Shown here piece by piece: positions 1 through 8,669 of a stretch of 64,000 nt of DNA. Every line of letters starts with the position of its first letter. Position 1 is the first letter of the stretch. Source of the DNA: Microbacterium sp. No. 7. Its GTDB lineage: Bacteria; Actinomycetota; Actinomycetes; Actinomycetales; Microbacteriaceae. The position numbers and the translations under genes were made by a program. The DNA is taken from the NCBI RefSeq assembly GCF_001314225.1, contig NZ_CP012697.1, positions 1,612,001-1,676,000 on the forward strand. Reading direction: 5' to 3'. The notes beneath the pieces are model-generated. The model was not told where the DNA came from, made no database searches, and saw only the letters and a program-made list of their open reading frames with translations.

Positions 1-271
1 CCGAGACGAGCGCGTTCAGCTGCCGCGCGCGCTGCACGGCGCGCCGACGGCTCACGGCGGCATCCTCGGCCATGACGAAGCCGATCGACAGCGTGCGGCC
101 GCGGCGCAGCGCGGCGGCGTTGCGGTTGGGGGTGTAGCCCAGCTCGGCGGCGATCGCCTTGATGCGGGCGCGCGTCTCGGGGCGCAGGCTGCCGCGGTCG
201 TTGAGCGCCTGGCTCGTCGCCGCGGTCGAGACCCCGGCGCGCTCGGCGACATCCCGCAGCGTGACGCTCAC
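1..271 (-). CDS. LacI-family transcriptional regulator, N-terminal part (runs off window)
   Basis: The first 90 residues are visible. They open with VTLRDVAERAGVSTAATSQA followed by LNDRG and an LGYTPN motif, the classical LacI helix-turn-helix and hinge, then the start of a periplasmic-binding-protein-like domain (TLSIGFVMAED). The GTG start is chosen because AGAGGAG lies 6 nt upstream and the HTH begins right after it. It lies 22 nt downstream of hemA on the same strand, so it may be co-transcribed, but LacI regulators normally control sugar genes and nothing here ties it to heme. The effector cannot be told because the ligand domain is outside the window. Confidence 0.9.
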   Translation of the reverse strand, partial: MSVTLRDVAERAGVSTAATSQALNDRGSLRPETRARIKAIAAELGYTPNRNAAALRRGRTLSIGFVMAEDAAVSRRRAVQRARQLNALVS

Positions 272-293
272 GGCCGCTCCTCTGCTCCCGCGG

Positions 294-1520
294 TCATGGC
301 GCCCCCGGGATCACGGTGCGCACGGCGTCGGCCCACTGCGTGCCCGCGCCCGTCGACGCGAGGCGATGCCCCTGTGCGATGAGGCGGTGCGTCAGCACGC
401 CGGAGAAGTGCCGCAGCGCCGCCTCGATCGCCTCGGCGCCCTCCTTGCCGCGCACGCGGGCGATCTCGGCCTCGAGCGCCTCGTCGACGAACGAGCGCAC
501 GGCGACGACCTGCGGGGCGACCTCGTGCACGCGCCGCGCGACGGCGTGGCGGTGCGCGGCGGACGCCACGATCTCGCGCGCCTCGTCGATGAGCGCGAAC
601 TCGTCCATCGGGGCGTGCACGCGGATCGTGTCGAGATCGAGCAGCTCGACGCCGGGCAGGGCGCCCACGCCGGGGTCGACGTTGCGGGGCATGCCGAGGT
701 CGATGACGATCTGCGGCGTCGCGTCGCCGCCGCGGGCCGCGGCGTGCACCGGGGCCGCCAGCACGACGTCCGTCGTGCACGTCACGATCACGTGCGCGCG
801 GGCGGCCTCGGCGGCGTACGCGTCCTCGGGCACCTCGACGAGCTGCTCGCGCTGCGCGAAGCTGCGACGGCCCGAGCGCGAGTGCACGCGCACGTCGGCG
901 GCGCCCACGGCGCGCAGGGCCGCGAGGGATGCCGCGGCGTAGCGGCCCGTGCCGACGAGCAGCACGCGGGCGGTCGACCAGTCGTCCACCCGCGACGACG
1001 CGAGCTCGACGGCGAGACGCACGAGCGAACGGCCCGACTCGCCGAGCCGCGTCGCGTTCTTCACGACGCGCGACGTCTCGGTCGCGCGCTGGAACAGGCG
1101 CTCGAGCGAGGGGCTGGTCAGTCCCTCGCTGCGGGCGTTGTCGAGCGCCCGCCGCACCTGGCCGGCGATCTCGTCCTCGCCGACGGCCACGGAGTCGAGG
1201 CCCGCGGACACCGCGAACAGGTGCCGTGCGACGCGATTGCCCTGCGCGAAGTCGACGCTCTCGCGCACCGTGCGGAACGGCAGGCCCGACAGGTCGGCGA
1301 TGCGCTCCATCGCGGCATCCATCGCGGGGATCGGCGAGGCGATGTCGTCGGCCAGGTCGAAGTAGGCCTCGAAGCGGTTGCACGTCGAGAGCACGACGGT
1401 GCCCTGCACGGCCTCGTGCGCGGTGCGCAGCGACGCGGCCGCGTCATCGCCGACGACGCTGAGCCGTTCCAGCGAGTCGAACGACGTCGCACGCTGATGA
1501 GCACTCAGGCAGACGAGCAC
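294..1520 (-). CDS. hemA: Glutamyl-tRNA reductase
   Basis: Reduces glutamyl-tRNA(Glu) to glutamate-1-semialdehyde with NADPH, the first committed step of tetrapyrrole synthesis in the cytoplasm. The 408-residue protein has the catalytic cysteine in LSTCNRFEAYF (Cys47), the conserved GEDEIAGQVRRAL segment (about residues 100-115), and an NADP-binding LLVGTGRYAAASLAAL stretch near 180. Length is normal for the family. The GTG start follows AGGAGG with a short 3-4 nt gap; no better start is seen. It is transcribed away from hemE and separated from it by 54 nt that hold overlapping divergent promoters. Its product feeds HemL at the far end of the divergent operon. Confidence 0.95.
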   Translation of the reverse strand: MLVCLSAHQRATSFDSLERLSVVGDDAAASLRTAHEAVQGTVVLSTCNRFEAYFDLADDIASPIPAMDAAMERIADLSGLPFRTVRESVDFAQGNRVARHLFAVSAGLDSVAVGEDEIAGQVRRALDNARSEGLTSPSLERLFQRATETSRVVKNATRLGESGRSLVRLAVELASSRVDDWSTARVLLVGTGRYAAASLAALRAVGAADVRVHSRSGRRSFAQREQLVEVPEDAYAAEAARAHVIVTCTTDVVLAAPVHAAARGGDATPQIVIDLGMPRNVDPGVGALPGVELLDLDTIRVHAPMDEFALIDEAREIVASAAHRHAVARRVHEVAPQVVAVRSFVDEALEAEIARVRGKEGAEAIEAALRHFSGVLTHRLIAQGHRLASTGAGTQWADAVRTVIPGAP

Positions 1521-1542
1521 GTGACCTCCTCGGTTCCCGGCT

Positions 1543-1550
1543 AGTATAAC
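1543..1550. promoter_or_regulatory. Overlapping divergent -10 elements for hemA and hemE
   Basis: The short A+T-rich stretch AGTATAAC stands out in the GC-rich gap between hemA and hemE. Read on the plus strand it gives TATAAC (1545-1550), about 25 nt before the hemE start; read on the minus strand it gives TATACT (1548-1543), about 23 nt before hemA. Both match a sigma-70-type -10. The two elements share four base pairs, so the divergent promoters probably compete. No clear -35 or operator was seen. Confidence 0.6.
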
Positions 1551-1574
1551 GATTAACTTCCCCGAGGAGAGTGC

Positions 1575-2690
1575 ATCATCCCCGCCTCCACACACCCCTT
1601 TCACGCGCACGGCACCGGCTCGTCGCGACTGGTCCGGGCACTGCGCGGCGATCGGCCCGAGGTCACCCCGGTCTGGTTCATGCGGCAGGCCGGCCGCTCG
1701 CTCCCCGAGTACCGCGCGCTCCGGCGGCGCGGCACGATGCTCGAGGCCTGCCTCGACCCGGCGATCGCGAGCGAGGTCACGCTGCAGCCCGTGCGCCGCC
1801 ACGGCGTCGACGCCGCGGTGTTCTTCAGCGACATCGTCGTGCCGCTGAAGCTGCTGGGGCTCGACGTGGAGATCGCGGCGGGACGGGGGCCCGTCTTCAC
1901 CGAGCCCGCGCGCACGGCCGCCGACATCGCGCGCGTCACCGCGATCGACCCCGCGCTCGTCGACGAACGCGGCGACGCGATCGTCGAGGCGGTGCGGCGC
2001 ACGGTGGCCATGCTCGCCGACGAGGGCGACCGTCGCGGCGAGGCCCTGCCGCTCATCGGCTTCGCCGGCGCGCCGTTCACCCTGGCCGCCTATCTCGTCG
2101 AGGGCGGGCCGTCGAAGGACCACCTCGCCGCCCGCCGCCTCATGCACGCCGACTCCGCGGCGTGGCACGACCTCGTGGCGTGGCTCGCGGAGGTCACCGG
2201 CCGCTTCCTCGCGCTGCAGGTGCGCGCGGGCGCGAGCGCCGGCCAGCTCTTCGACTCGTGGGCCGGGGCGCTCTCGCCCGCCGACTACCGCGCGCACGTG
2301 CTGCCGGCGTCGGCCGCGGCGCTCGAGCCCGTCCGTGCGCACGACGTGCCGCTCATCCACTTCGGCGTCGGCACGGGCGAGCTGCTCGCCGACATGGCAT
2401 CCCTCGACATCGACGCGATCGGCGTCGACTACCGGGTGCCCCTCGACGTCGCCCGTGCCCGCGTCGGCCGCGACCTCACCGTGCAGGGCAACCTCGACCC
2501 CGCGCTGCTGTTCGCCCCCGAGCCCGTGCGCACCGCCGCGGTCGAGCGCGTGCTGACGGAGGGCCTCGCCGCGCGCGCTCACGTGTTCAACCTCGGCCAC
2601 GGCGTGCCGATGGACGCCGACCCCGACGCCATCGGCGACGTCGTCCGCGCGGTGCACGCGTGGCGTGCGCCGGAACGGGCGCGACCGTGA
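1575..2690 (+). CDS. hemE: Uroporphyrinogen decarboxylase, apparently with an ATC start codon
   Basis: Decarboxylates the four acetate side chains of uroporphyrinogen III to give coproporphyrinogen III. Family hallmarks are the active-site block WFMRQAGRSLPEYR, FFSDIVVPL, GFAGAPFTLAAYLVEGG, and HFGVGTGELL followed by a C-terminal NLGHGV. The reading frame is open from 1557, but no ATG, GTG or TTG lies in frame before the ATG at 1680, which would remove 35 residues including the conserved LVRALRGDRPEVTPVWF start of the fold. A GAGGAG Shine-Dalgarno sits 5 nt before an ATC at 1575, giving IIPASTHPF... that resembles the usual N-terminus. ATC initiation (371 residues) is therefore favoured; a sequence error is the alternative. 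Overlaps hemY by GTGA. Confidence 0.9.
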   Translation: MIPASTHPFHAHGTGSSRLVRALRGDRPEVTPVWFMRQAGRSLPEYRALRRRGTMLEACLDPAIASEVTLQPVRRHGVDAAVFFSDIVVPLKLLGLDVEIAAGRGPVFTEPARTAADIARVTAIDPALVDERGDAIVEAVRRTVAMLADEGDRRGEALPLIGFAGAPFTLAAYLVEGGPSKDHLAARRLMHADSAAWHDLVAWLAEVTGRFLALQVRAGASAGQLFDSWAGALSPADYRAHVLPASAAALEPVRAHDVPLIHFGVGTGELLADMASLDIDAIGVDYRVPLDVARARVGRDLTVQGNLDPALLFAPEPVRTAAVERVLTEGLAARAHVFNLGHGVPMDADPDAIGDVVRAVHAWRAPERARP

Positions 2691-4096
2691 CGCACGATCT
2701 CGTGATCGTCGGCGGCGGCGTCGCCGGCCTGGTCGTCGCGTACGACGCGGCGCGCGCCGGACTGCGCGTGCGCCTGTACGAGGCCGACGACGACACCGGG
2801 GGCCTGCTGCGCCGCGGCGACCTCGACGGGATCGCCGTCGACCTGGGCGCCGAGTCGTTCGCGACGCGCACGAGCGGCGTCGCCGCGCTCGCCGCCGAGC
2901 TGGGGCTCCCGGTGATGCCGCCGCGCGCGGGGAGCGCCCGCCTGATCGTGCCAGGCGATGCCGGCGATGCGGGGCATGCCGCAGACGCGGCGGATCCTGG
3001 GGATGCCGGCGTTCCCGCCGTGCGCCGTGCGCCGCTGCCGCGCCGCACGGTCGTCGGCATCCCGGCCGATCCGCTCGCCGACGACGTCGTGCGCATCATC
3101 GGCGCGCAGGCCGCCCGCCGCGCCGCCGACGAGATCTCCGCGCCCGTGCCGGCGGTCGAGCCGTCGCTCGCCGCGCTCGTCGCCGAGCGCTGCGGACGGG
3201 GACTCGTCGAGCGCCTCGTCGACCCGCTGTGCCAGAGCGTCTACTCGCGCCCCGCCGACCGGGTGCGGCTCTCCCGGATCAACCCCGCGCTGTGGGCGGC
3301 GTTCGTCGAGACCGGGTCGCTGCGCGCCGCCGCGGCGCGCGTCGCGAGCGCGGCGCCCGCGGGCGCCGCCGTCGCCGGCGTCGTCGGCGGGATGTGGCGC
3401 CTGCCCGCGGCGCTGCGGGAGCGCGCCGTGCAGGACGGCGCCGACATCCGCACGGGCGTGCGCGTGCACGCCGTGGAGCCGGGTCCGGGCGGCGTCGAGG
3501 TGCGCGCCGCCGGCGCGGACGGGGACGAGACGGTGCGCGCGGAACGCGTCGTGATCGCGACGGGCCCCGCCGCCGCCCGCCGCCTGCTCGGCGGCGCCGT
3601 CCCCGACCCGCCGGGCGCCGACGCGCCCGGGCATGCCGTGCGGCTCGTCTCGGCCCTCGTGACGTCGTCGGCGCTCGACGGCTACCCCGTCGGCTCGGGC
3701 GCGATCGTCGCCGACGGGGTCGCGTCGGCCGCGAAGGCCCTCACGCACACCACCGCGAAGTGGCCCTGGGCCGACCTCGGCCCCGGACGCCATCTCGTGC
3801 GCCTCTCCGCGCGCGACGCCGCCGCGGCCGGCCTCGACACGCCCGCCGCGGTCGCGCGCGAGCTCACGCTGCTCACGGGCGTCCCGGTCGCGCCCGCCGA
3901 CATCGCGGCGATGCGCACCGTCACGTGGTCCGACGCCGTCGTCACCGACGCGCTGCCCGCCGCCACCGTCCTCACCGCCGCCCAGGGCGGCATCCACCTC
4001 GCCGGCGCCGTGGTCGCCGGCACGGGCCTGGCCTCGGTCGTCCCGCACGCCCGCGACCTGGCCCGACACCTCACCCTCGCAAGGAGCATCGCATGA
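2687..4096 (+). CDS. hemY: Protoporphyrinogen/coproporphyrinogen III oxidase, FAD-dependent
   Basis: FAD enzyme that oxidises coproporphyrinogen III to coproporphyrin III in the Gram-positive heme route (also called CgoX; often annotated hemG). The 469-residue product starts with a dinucleotide-binding motif IVGGGVAGLVVAYDAARAG and an E-rich second strand (YEADDDTGG), has LVDPLCQSVYS in the middle and ends with GIHLAGAVVAGTGLASVV, the C-terminal FAD-binding signature. The GTG start overlaps the hemE stop (GTGA), implying translational coupling. An Ala/Asp/Gly-rich stretch (about residues 90-107, GDAGDAGHAADAADPGDAG) interrupts the substrate domain and looks like a local repeat expansion; reading frame is kept. 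Confidence 0.93.
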   Translation: MTHDLVIVGGGVAGLVVAYDAARAGLRVRLYEADDDTGGLLRRGDLDGIAVDLGAESFATRTSGVAALAAELGLPVMPPRAGSARLIVPGDAGDAGHAADAADPGDAGVPAVRRAPLPRRTVVGIPADPLADDVVRIIGAQAARRAADEISAPVPAVEPSLAALVAERCGRGLVERLVDPLCQSVYSRPADRVRLSRINPALWAAFVETGSLRAAAARVASAAPAGAAVAGVVGGMWRLPAALRERAVQDGADIRTGVRVHAVEPGPGGVEVRAAGADGDETVRAERVVIATGPAAARRLLGGAVPDPPGADAPGHAVRLVSALVTSSALDGYPVGSGAIVADGVASAAKALTHTTAKWPWADLGPGRHLVRLSARDAAAAGLDTPAAVARELTLLTGVPVAPADIAAMRTVTWSDAVVTDALPAATVLTAAQGGIHLAGAVVAGTGLASVVPHARDLARHLTLARSIA

Positions 4097-4755
4097 CAGA
4101 CCAGCTCGGCTACGCCCTGTTCGCCGTTCTCGGCGGCCCCCGCCCCCGCGCCGGGGCCCCGGAGGGGCTTCCCGCGCTCGCCGCCGCGGTCGAGGCGCTG
4201 CCCGCCGCGGGCGTCACGCTGCGCGGCTTCTACGACGTCACGGGCATGCGCGCCGACGCCGACCTCATGATCTGGCTGCACGGCGAAGACCCCGCCGCGC
4301 TGCAGAAGGCGCTGCGCGAGCTGCGCCGCACCCCGGCGCTCGCCGGCTTCTCGTGCGTCTGGAGCGCCATGGGCGTGCACCGCGAGGCGGAGTTCAACAA
4401 GCGGCACGTGCCCGGCTACCTGCGCGGCGAGCACGCGCGGGGCTGGCTGTGCGTCTACCCGTTCGTGCGCAGCTACGAGTGGTACCTGCTGCCCGACGAG
4501 GAGCGCTCCGCCATGCTCGCCCAGCACGGCCGCAAGGGCGCCGCCTTCACCGACGTCGTCGCCAACACGATCTCGACGTTCGGCCTGAGCGACTACGAGT
4601 GGCTGCTGCCGCTGGAGAGCGACAACCTCACGAGCCTCGTCGACATGATGCGCGACCTGCGCGCGACCGACGCCCGCCGCCACGTGCGCGAGGAGGTCCC
4701 GTTCTACACGGGCCGTCGCGTCGAGCCCACCGAGCTCGCCGAGGTGCTGAGCTGA
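4093..4755 (+). CDS. hemQ: Coproheme decarboxylase
   Basis: Chlorite-dismutase-fold protein that converts coproheme to heme b with peroxide, the last step of the coproporphyrin-dependent pathway (also ChdC). The 220-residue protein has the actinobacterial signatures EAEFNKRHVPGYLRGE, VYPFVRSYEWYLL (carries the tyrosine proposed to form the catalytic radical in the family) and AQHGRKGAAFTDVVANT (carries the proximal heme histidine). The ATG overlaps the hemY stop (ATGA), and AAGGAG lies 6 nt upstream. Its presence between hemY and hemH shows that heme is made through coproheme, not protoporphyrin. Confidence 0.95.
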   Translation: MTDQLGYALFAVLGGPRPRAGAPEGLPALAAAVEALPAAGVTLRGFYDVTGMRADADLMIWLHGEDPAALQKALRELRRTPALAGFSCVWSAMGVHREAEFNKRHVPGYLRGEHARGWLCVYPFVRSYEWYLLPDEERSAMLAQHGRKGAAFTDVVANTISTFGLSDYEWLLPLESDNLTSLVDMMRDLRATDARRHVREEVPFYTGRRVEPTELAEVLS

Positions 4756-5990
4756 TGACCGCCCTGCACGACACCGGCGTCGCCGCGACCGGCGCGGCGC
4801 GCGCCAAAGTCCCGGCCGCCACCCGGCCCGCGCCGCTCGCCGAGGGCGCGCTCGTGCCCGCCGGCACCGCTGCGACGCGCGGGGGAGCGCCCTTCGCGAC
4901 GCAGCCCGTCGACTACGACGCCGTGCTGCTGCTCGGCTTCGGCGGACCCGAGGGCCAGGACGACGTCATCCCGTTCCTGCGCAACGTGACGGCCGGCCGC
5001 GGCATCCCCGACGAGCGCCTCGAGGAGGTCGCGCACCACTACCGCCACTTCGGCGGGGTGTCGCCCATCAACGACCACAACCGCGCGCTGCGCGCCGCCC
5101 TGCAGGCCGAGCTCGACGGCCGCGGCCACCGCCTGCCCGTGTACTGGGGCAACCGCAACTGGGCCCCGTACGTCGACGAGGCGCTGCAGCGGGCGTTCGA
5201 CGACGGACACCGCAGCATCCTCGCGATCGCCACGAGCGCCTACAGCTCCTACTCGTCGTGCCGCCAGTACCGCGAGGACCTCGCCGACGCGCTGGAGGCG
5301 ACGGGCCTGCCGCTGGAGATCGACAAGGTGCGCGAGTTCTTCGACCACCCCGGCTTCGTCACGCCGTTCGTCGACGGCCTGCGCGCGGGCATCGCGCAGC
5401 TCGCCGAGCGCGGGATCGACGTCGCCGACGCCGAGATCCTGTTCTCGACGCACTCGATCCCGAACGTGGATGCCGACCGGTCGGGCGCTCCGGAGGACGG
5501 CTTCGGGCCCGGCGGCGCCTACCTGGCGCAGCACCTGGCCGTGGCCGAGCAGATCATGGCGCAGCTGGGCGACCGGTGCCCGTGGCAGCTGGTGTTCCAG
5601 AGCCGCTCGGGCCCCGCGCACGTGCCGTGGCTGGAGCCCGACATCAACGACGCGATGCAGGACCTTCCGGCGCGCGGGCGGAAGGCCGTGCTCATCGTGC
5701 CGCTCGGCTTCGTGAGCGACCACATGGAGGTGATGTGGGACCTCGACACCGAGGCGCTGCAGACCGCCGCCGACCTCGGCCTCGCCGCCGTGCGCACCGC
5801 GACGCCCGGGCTGCACCCCGCCTTCGTCGCGGGCCTCGCCGACCTCGTCGAGGAGCGGCTGCAGGGCACGCCACCCGAGCGGCGCCCACACCTCACGGCC
5901 CTCGGCCCCGCCTACGACGTGTGCCGTCCCGGATGCTGCGAGAACACCCACCGCGGGTTCCGCCCGGCCCTCGCGGGGGTCATTCCGTGA
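4755..5990 (+). CDS. hemH: Coproporphyrin ferrochelatase, [2Fe-2S] type
   Basis: Inserts ferrous iron into coproporphyrin III (CpfC). The 411-residue protein carries LLLGFGGPEG at the start of the fold, HYRHFGGVSPINDHNRAL, the catalytic histidine in FSTHSIP (His233), and VPLGFVSDHMEVMWDLD. Near the C-terminus CRPGCC (Cys390, Cys394, Cys395) matches the cysteine cluster that binds [2Fe-2S] in actinobacterial ferrochelatases. An Ala/Pro-rich extension of about 50 residues precedes the fold; it is weakly conserved in such enzymes, so a later start is possible, but the ATG overlaps the hemQ stop (TGATG), which supports it. The hemC GTG overlaps its own stop. Confidence 0.93.
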   Translation: MTALHDTGVAATGAARAKVPAATRPAPLAEGALVPAGTAATRGGAPFATQPVDYDAVLLLGFGGPEGQDDVIPFLRNVTAGRGIPDERLEEVAHHYRHFGGVSPINDHNRALRAALQAELDGRGHRLPVYWGNRNWAPYVDEALQRAFDDGHRSILAIATSAYSSYSSCRQYREDLADALEATGLPLEIDKVREFFDHPGFVTPFVDGLRAGIAQLAERGIDVADAEILFSTHSIPNVDADRSGAPEDGFGPGGAYLAQHLAVAEQIMAQLGDRCPWQLVFQSRSGPAHVPWLEPDINDAMQDLPARGRKAVLIVPLGFVSDHMEVMWDLDTEALQTAADLGLAAVRTATPGLHPAFVAGLADLVEERLQGTPPERRPHLTALGPAYDVCRPGCCENTHRGFRPALAGVIP

Positions 5991-6907
5991 CGTTGCGCCT
6001 CGGAACCCGGGCGAGCCTGCTCGCCACGACCCAGTCGGGCCACGTCGCCGACGCGCTGCGGGCGGCGACCGGCCAGGACGTCGAGCTCGTGCCGATCACG
6101 ACCGACGGCGACGTGCTCACCGGTCCGCTCGCCCAGCTCGGCGGCACCGGCGTGTTCGTCGCCGCGCTGCGCGACGCCCTGCTGCGCGGCGAGTGCGACC
6201 TGGTCGTGCACTCCATGAAGGACCTGCCCACCGCGCCCGTGCCCGGCCTGCGCATCGGCGCCGTGCCCGCGCGGCAGAGCGCCCGCGACGTGCTGTGCGC
6301 CCGCGACGGGCTCTCGTTCGACGACCTGCCCCGGGGCGCCCGCGTCGGCACCGGCTCGCCGCGCCGTGTCGCGCAGCTGCGTGCCCGCCGTCCCGACCTG
6401 CGCGTCGACGGCATCCGCGGCAACGTCGACACGCGGCTGCGCAAGGTGACCGACGGCGAGTTCGACGCGATCGTGCTCGCCGAGGCGGGCCTCAACCGCA
6501 TCGAGCGCGCGGGCGTGATCACCGACCGCTTCCCCTGGCCGGCCTCGGCCGGCCAGGGGGCGCTCGCCGTCGAGATCCGTGACGACGACGCCGGCATGGC
6601 CGCCGCGGTCGCGGCCGTCGACGACGCCGATGCGCGCACGACCGCGCTGCTCGAGCGCGCCGTGCTGCACCGGCTCGAGGCCGGGTGCGCGGCGCCCGTC
6701 GGCATCGCCGCGCAGACCGACGCCGACGCGGTGCGGCTCGTCGCCGAGGTGTACGCGCTCGACGGCACGCGGTCGGTGCGCGCCGAGCGCGCGGTCTCGC
6801 GCGCGGACGCCGTCGAGGACGCCCCGGCGGTCGCGGAGCTTGTCGTCGCCGAGCTGCTCGCCGGCGGGGCGGCGGCGCTCGCCGACCTCGGCGGGAGCGC
6901 CCGGTGA
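5987..6907 (+). CDS. hemC: Hydroxymethylbilane synthase (porphobilinogen deaminase)
   Basis: Joins four porphobilinogens into the linear hydroxymethylbilane on a covalently bound dipyrromethane cofactor. The 306-residue protein starts LRLGTRASLLATTQSG, has VVHSMKDLPT and RVGTGSPRRVAQL in domains 1-2, RGNVDTRL, and the cofactor-binding cysteine in LEAGCAAPVG (Cys234) of domain 3. Length is typical. The GTG start overlaps the hemH stop (GTGA). Next gene hemD overlaps in the same way. Confidence 0.95.
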   Translation: MTLRLGTRASLLATTQSGHVADALRAATGQDVELVPITTDGDVLTGPLAQLGGTGVFVAALRDALLRGECDLVVHSMKDLPTAPVPGLRIGAVPARQSARDVLCARDGLSFDDLPRGARVGTGSPRRVAQLRARRPDLRVDGIRGNVDTRLRKVTDGEFDAIVLAEAGLNRIERAGVITDRFPWPASAGQGALAVEIRDDDAGMAAAVAAVDDADARTTALLERAVLHRLEAGCAAPVGIAAQTDADAVRLVAEVYALDGTRSVRAERAVSRADAVEDAPAVAELVVAELLAGGAAALADLGGSAR

Positions 6908-7677
6908 GCCTGCGCGGCCGGCGCGTGCTGATTCCGAGGCGGGGCGCGTGGGGCGAGCGGGTGCGCGCCGACGTCGACGGGCGCGGCGGCATCGGCGTCA
7001 TCGCCCCGCTCATCGCCTCGGCTCCGCCCCGCGACGAGGAGGCGCGCGATCGGGCGTTCGCGGCCCTCGCGGCGGGCGAGTACGAATGGCTGTTCGTGAC
7101 GAGCGCGGCCGCCGTCGAGCAGCTGGTGCGGCACGGCGTCCGCGTGCCCGCCACGACGAGCATCGCCGCCGTCGGCCGCGCGACGGCCCGCGCCGTGGCG
7201 GACGCCGGCTTCGAGGTCGCGTTCGTCCCCGACGGCCAGGCCTCGGCGGCGACCCTCGTGACGCAGTGGTGCGCCGCGCACACGCCCGGCGAGGCGGGGC
7301 GCTGCCTGATCGTGCGCTCCGACCTGGCGACCGCCTACGTGAGCGACGAGCTGGAGCTGCGCGGCTTCGACGTCGACGTGTGCATCGGCTACCGCACGGT
7401 GGGCGTCGACCTCGAGCCCGACGTGCTCGAGGACGTGCGCTCGGGGCGGATCGACGTCGTGCTCCTGACCTCGCTGAGCGTCGGCCGCGAGCTGCGACGA
7501 CAGGTCGGACCGCTGCCCGCGGGCACGTTCGTCGCGTCGATCGGCCCGGGCACGACGCGCGACGCGGAGGCGATCGGCTATACCGTGAGTCATACCGCGC
7601 ATGCGCAGTCGATCGATGCGCTCGTCGCCGAGCTCGATGCGCTCATGCCCGACGTCACCGCAGAGGAGAACCCGTGA
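6904..7677 (+). CDS. hemD: Uroporphyrinogen-III synthase
   Basis: Closes and isomerises hydroxymethylbilane into uroporphyrinogen III. HemD proteins diverge strongly; identification rests on size (257 residues), the two Rossmann-like halves, the pattern [14 protein letters not shown] near residue 62 and [15 protein letters not shown] with [16 protein letters not shown] in the second half, and above all its place between hemC and hemB. The GTG start overlaps the hemC stop. Confidence 0.88.
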   Translation: MSLRGRRVLIPRRGAWGERVRADVDGRGGIGVIAPLIASAPPRDEEARDRAFAALAAGEYEWLFVTSAAAVEQLVRHGVRVPATTSIAAVGRATARAVADAGFEVAFVPDGQASAATLVTQWCAAHTPGEAGRCLIVRSDLATAYVSDELELRGFDVDVCIGYRTVGVDLEPDVLEDVRSGRIDVVLLTSLSVGRELRRQVGPLPAGTFVASIGPGTTRDAEAIGYTVSHTAHAQSIDALVAELDALMPDVTAEENP

Positions 7678-8669
7678 CCGTCTTCCCCGACCGGCGGCTG
7701 CGCCGCACGCGCGCGACGCCCGCACTGCGGCGCCTCGTCGCGCAGACGCGACTGCATCCGGCGCAGCTCGTGCTGCCGGTGTTCGTCAAGGAGGGCATCG
7801 ACGCGCCGCAGCCGATCGCGAGCATGCCGGGCGTGTCCCAGCATCCGCTCGACGGGCTGGCGGCCGTCGTCGACGAGGCGGCACGTGCCGGCATCGGCGG
7901 CGTCATGCTGTTCGGCGTGCCCGCCGGGCGCGACGCGACCGGCACGGGCGCGGTCGACCCGGGCGGCATCCTGAACCGTGCGATCCGCGTGGCCGCGGAG
8001 GCGGCCGCGGGACGCCTCACGGTGCAGGCCGACCTGTGCCTCGACGAGTTCACCGACCACGGGCACTGCGGCGTGCTCGACGAACGCGGCGGCGTGGACA
8101 ACGACGCCACGCTGGAGATCTACGCACGCATGGCGGTCGCGCAGGCCGAGGCGGGCGCCGACGTGCTGGGGCTGTCCGGCATGATGGACGGCCAGGTCGC
8201 CGCGGTGCGGCAGGCGCTGGATGCCGCGGGGCACACCGGCGTCGTGATCCTCGCCTACGCGGCGAAGTACGCGTCGGCGTACTACGGGCCGTTCCGCGAC
8301 GCCGTCGAGTCGACGCTCACGGGCGATCGGCGCACGTACCAGCTCGACCCCGCCAACGCGCGCGAGGGCGTCGAGGAGGCGCTCGCCGACATCGACGAGG
8401 GCGCCGACGTCGTGATGGTCAAGCCGGCCGGACCCTACCTCGACGTGCTGGCGCGGGTCGCCGACGTGTCGTCGGTGCCAGTGTGGGCCTACCAGGTGTC
8501 GGGGGAGTACGCGCTCATCGAGAACGCCGCGGCCGCCGGGCTGGTCGACCGCGAGCGCGCCATCGGCGAGACGCTCGTCGGCATCCGCCGGGCGGGCGCC
8601 GAGACGATCCTGACGTACTGGGCGATCGAGGCCGCCGGCTGGCTGCGCGACGGAAGGGACCTGGCATGA
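7674..8669 (+). CDS. hemB: Delta-aminolevulinic acid dehydratase (porphobilinogen synthase)
   Basis: Condenses two 5-aminolevulinate molecules to porphobilinogen. The 331-residue protein has both Schiff-base region lysines, in [17 protein letters not shown] (Lys198) and [10 protein letters not shown] (Lys250). The metal loop reads [13 protein letters not shown]: Cys122, Asp124 and Cys132, that is two of the three cysteines of zinc enzymes with aspartate in the middle position, a mixed type seen in actinobacteria. The start GTG overlaps the hemD stop; GAGGAG lies 6 nt upstream. Confidence 0.95.
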   Translation: MTVFPDRRLRRTRATPALRRLVAQTRLHPAQLVLPVFVKEGIDAPQPIASMPGVSQHPLDGLAAVVDEAARAGIGGVMLFGVPAGRDATGTGAVDPGGILNRAIRVAAEAAAGRLTVQADLCLDEFTDHGHCGVLDERGGVDNDATLEIYARMAVAQAEAGADVLGLSGMMDGQVAAVRQALDAAGHTGVVILAYAAKYASAYYGPFRDAVESTLTGDRRTYQLDPANAREGVEEALADIDEGADVVMVKPAGPYLDVLARVADVSSVPVWAYQVSGEYALIENAAAAGLVDRERAIGETLVGIRRAGAETILTYWAIEAAGWLRDGRDLA

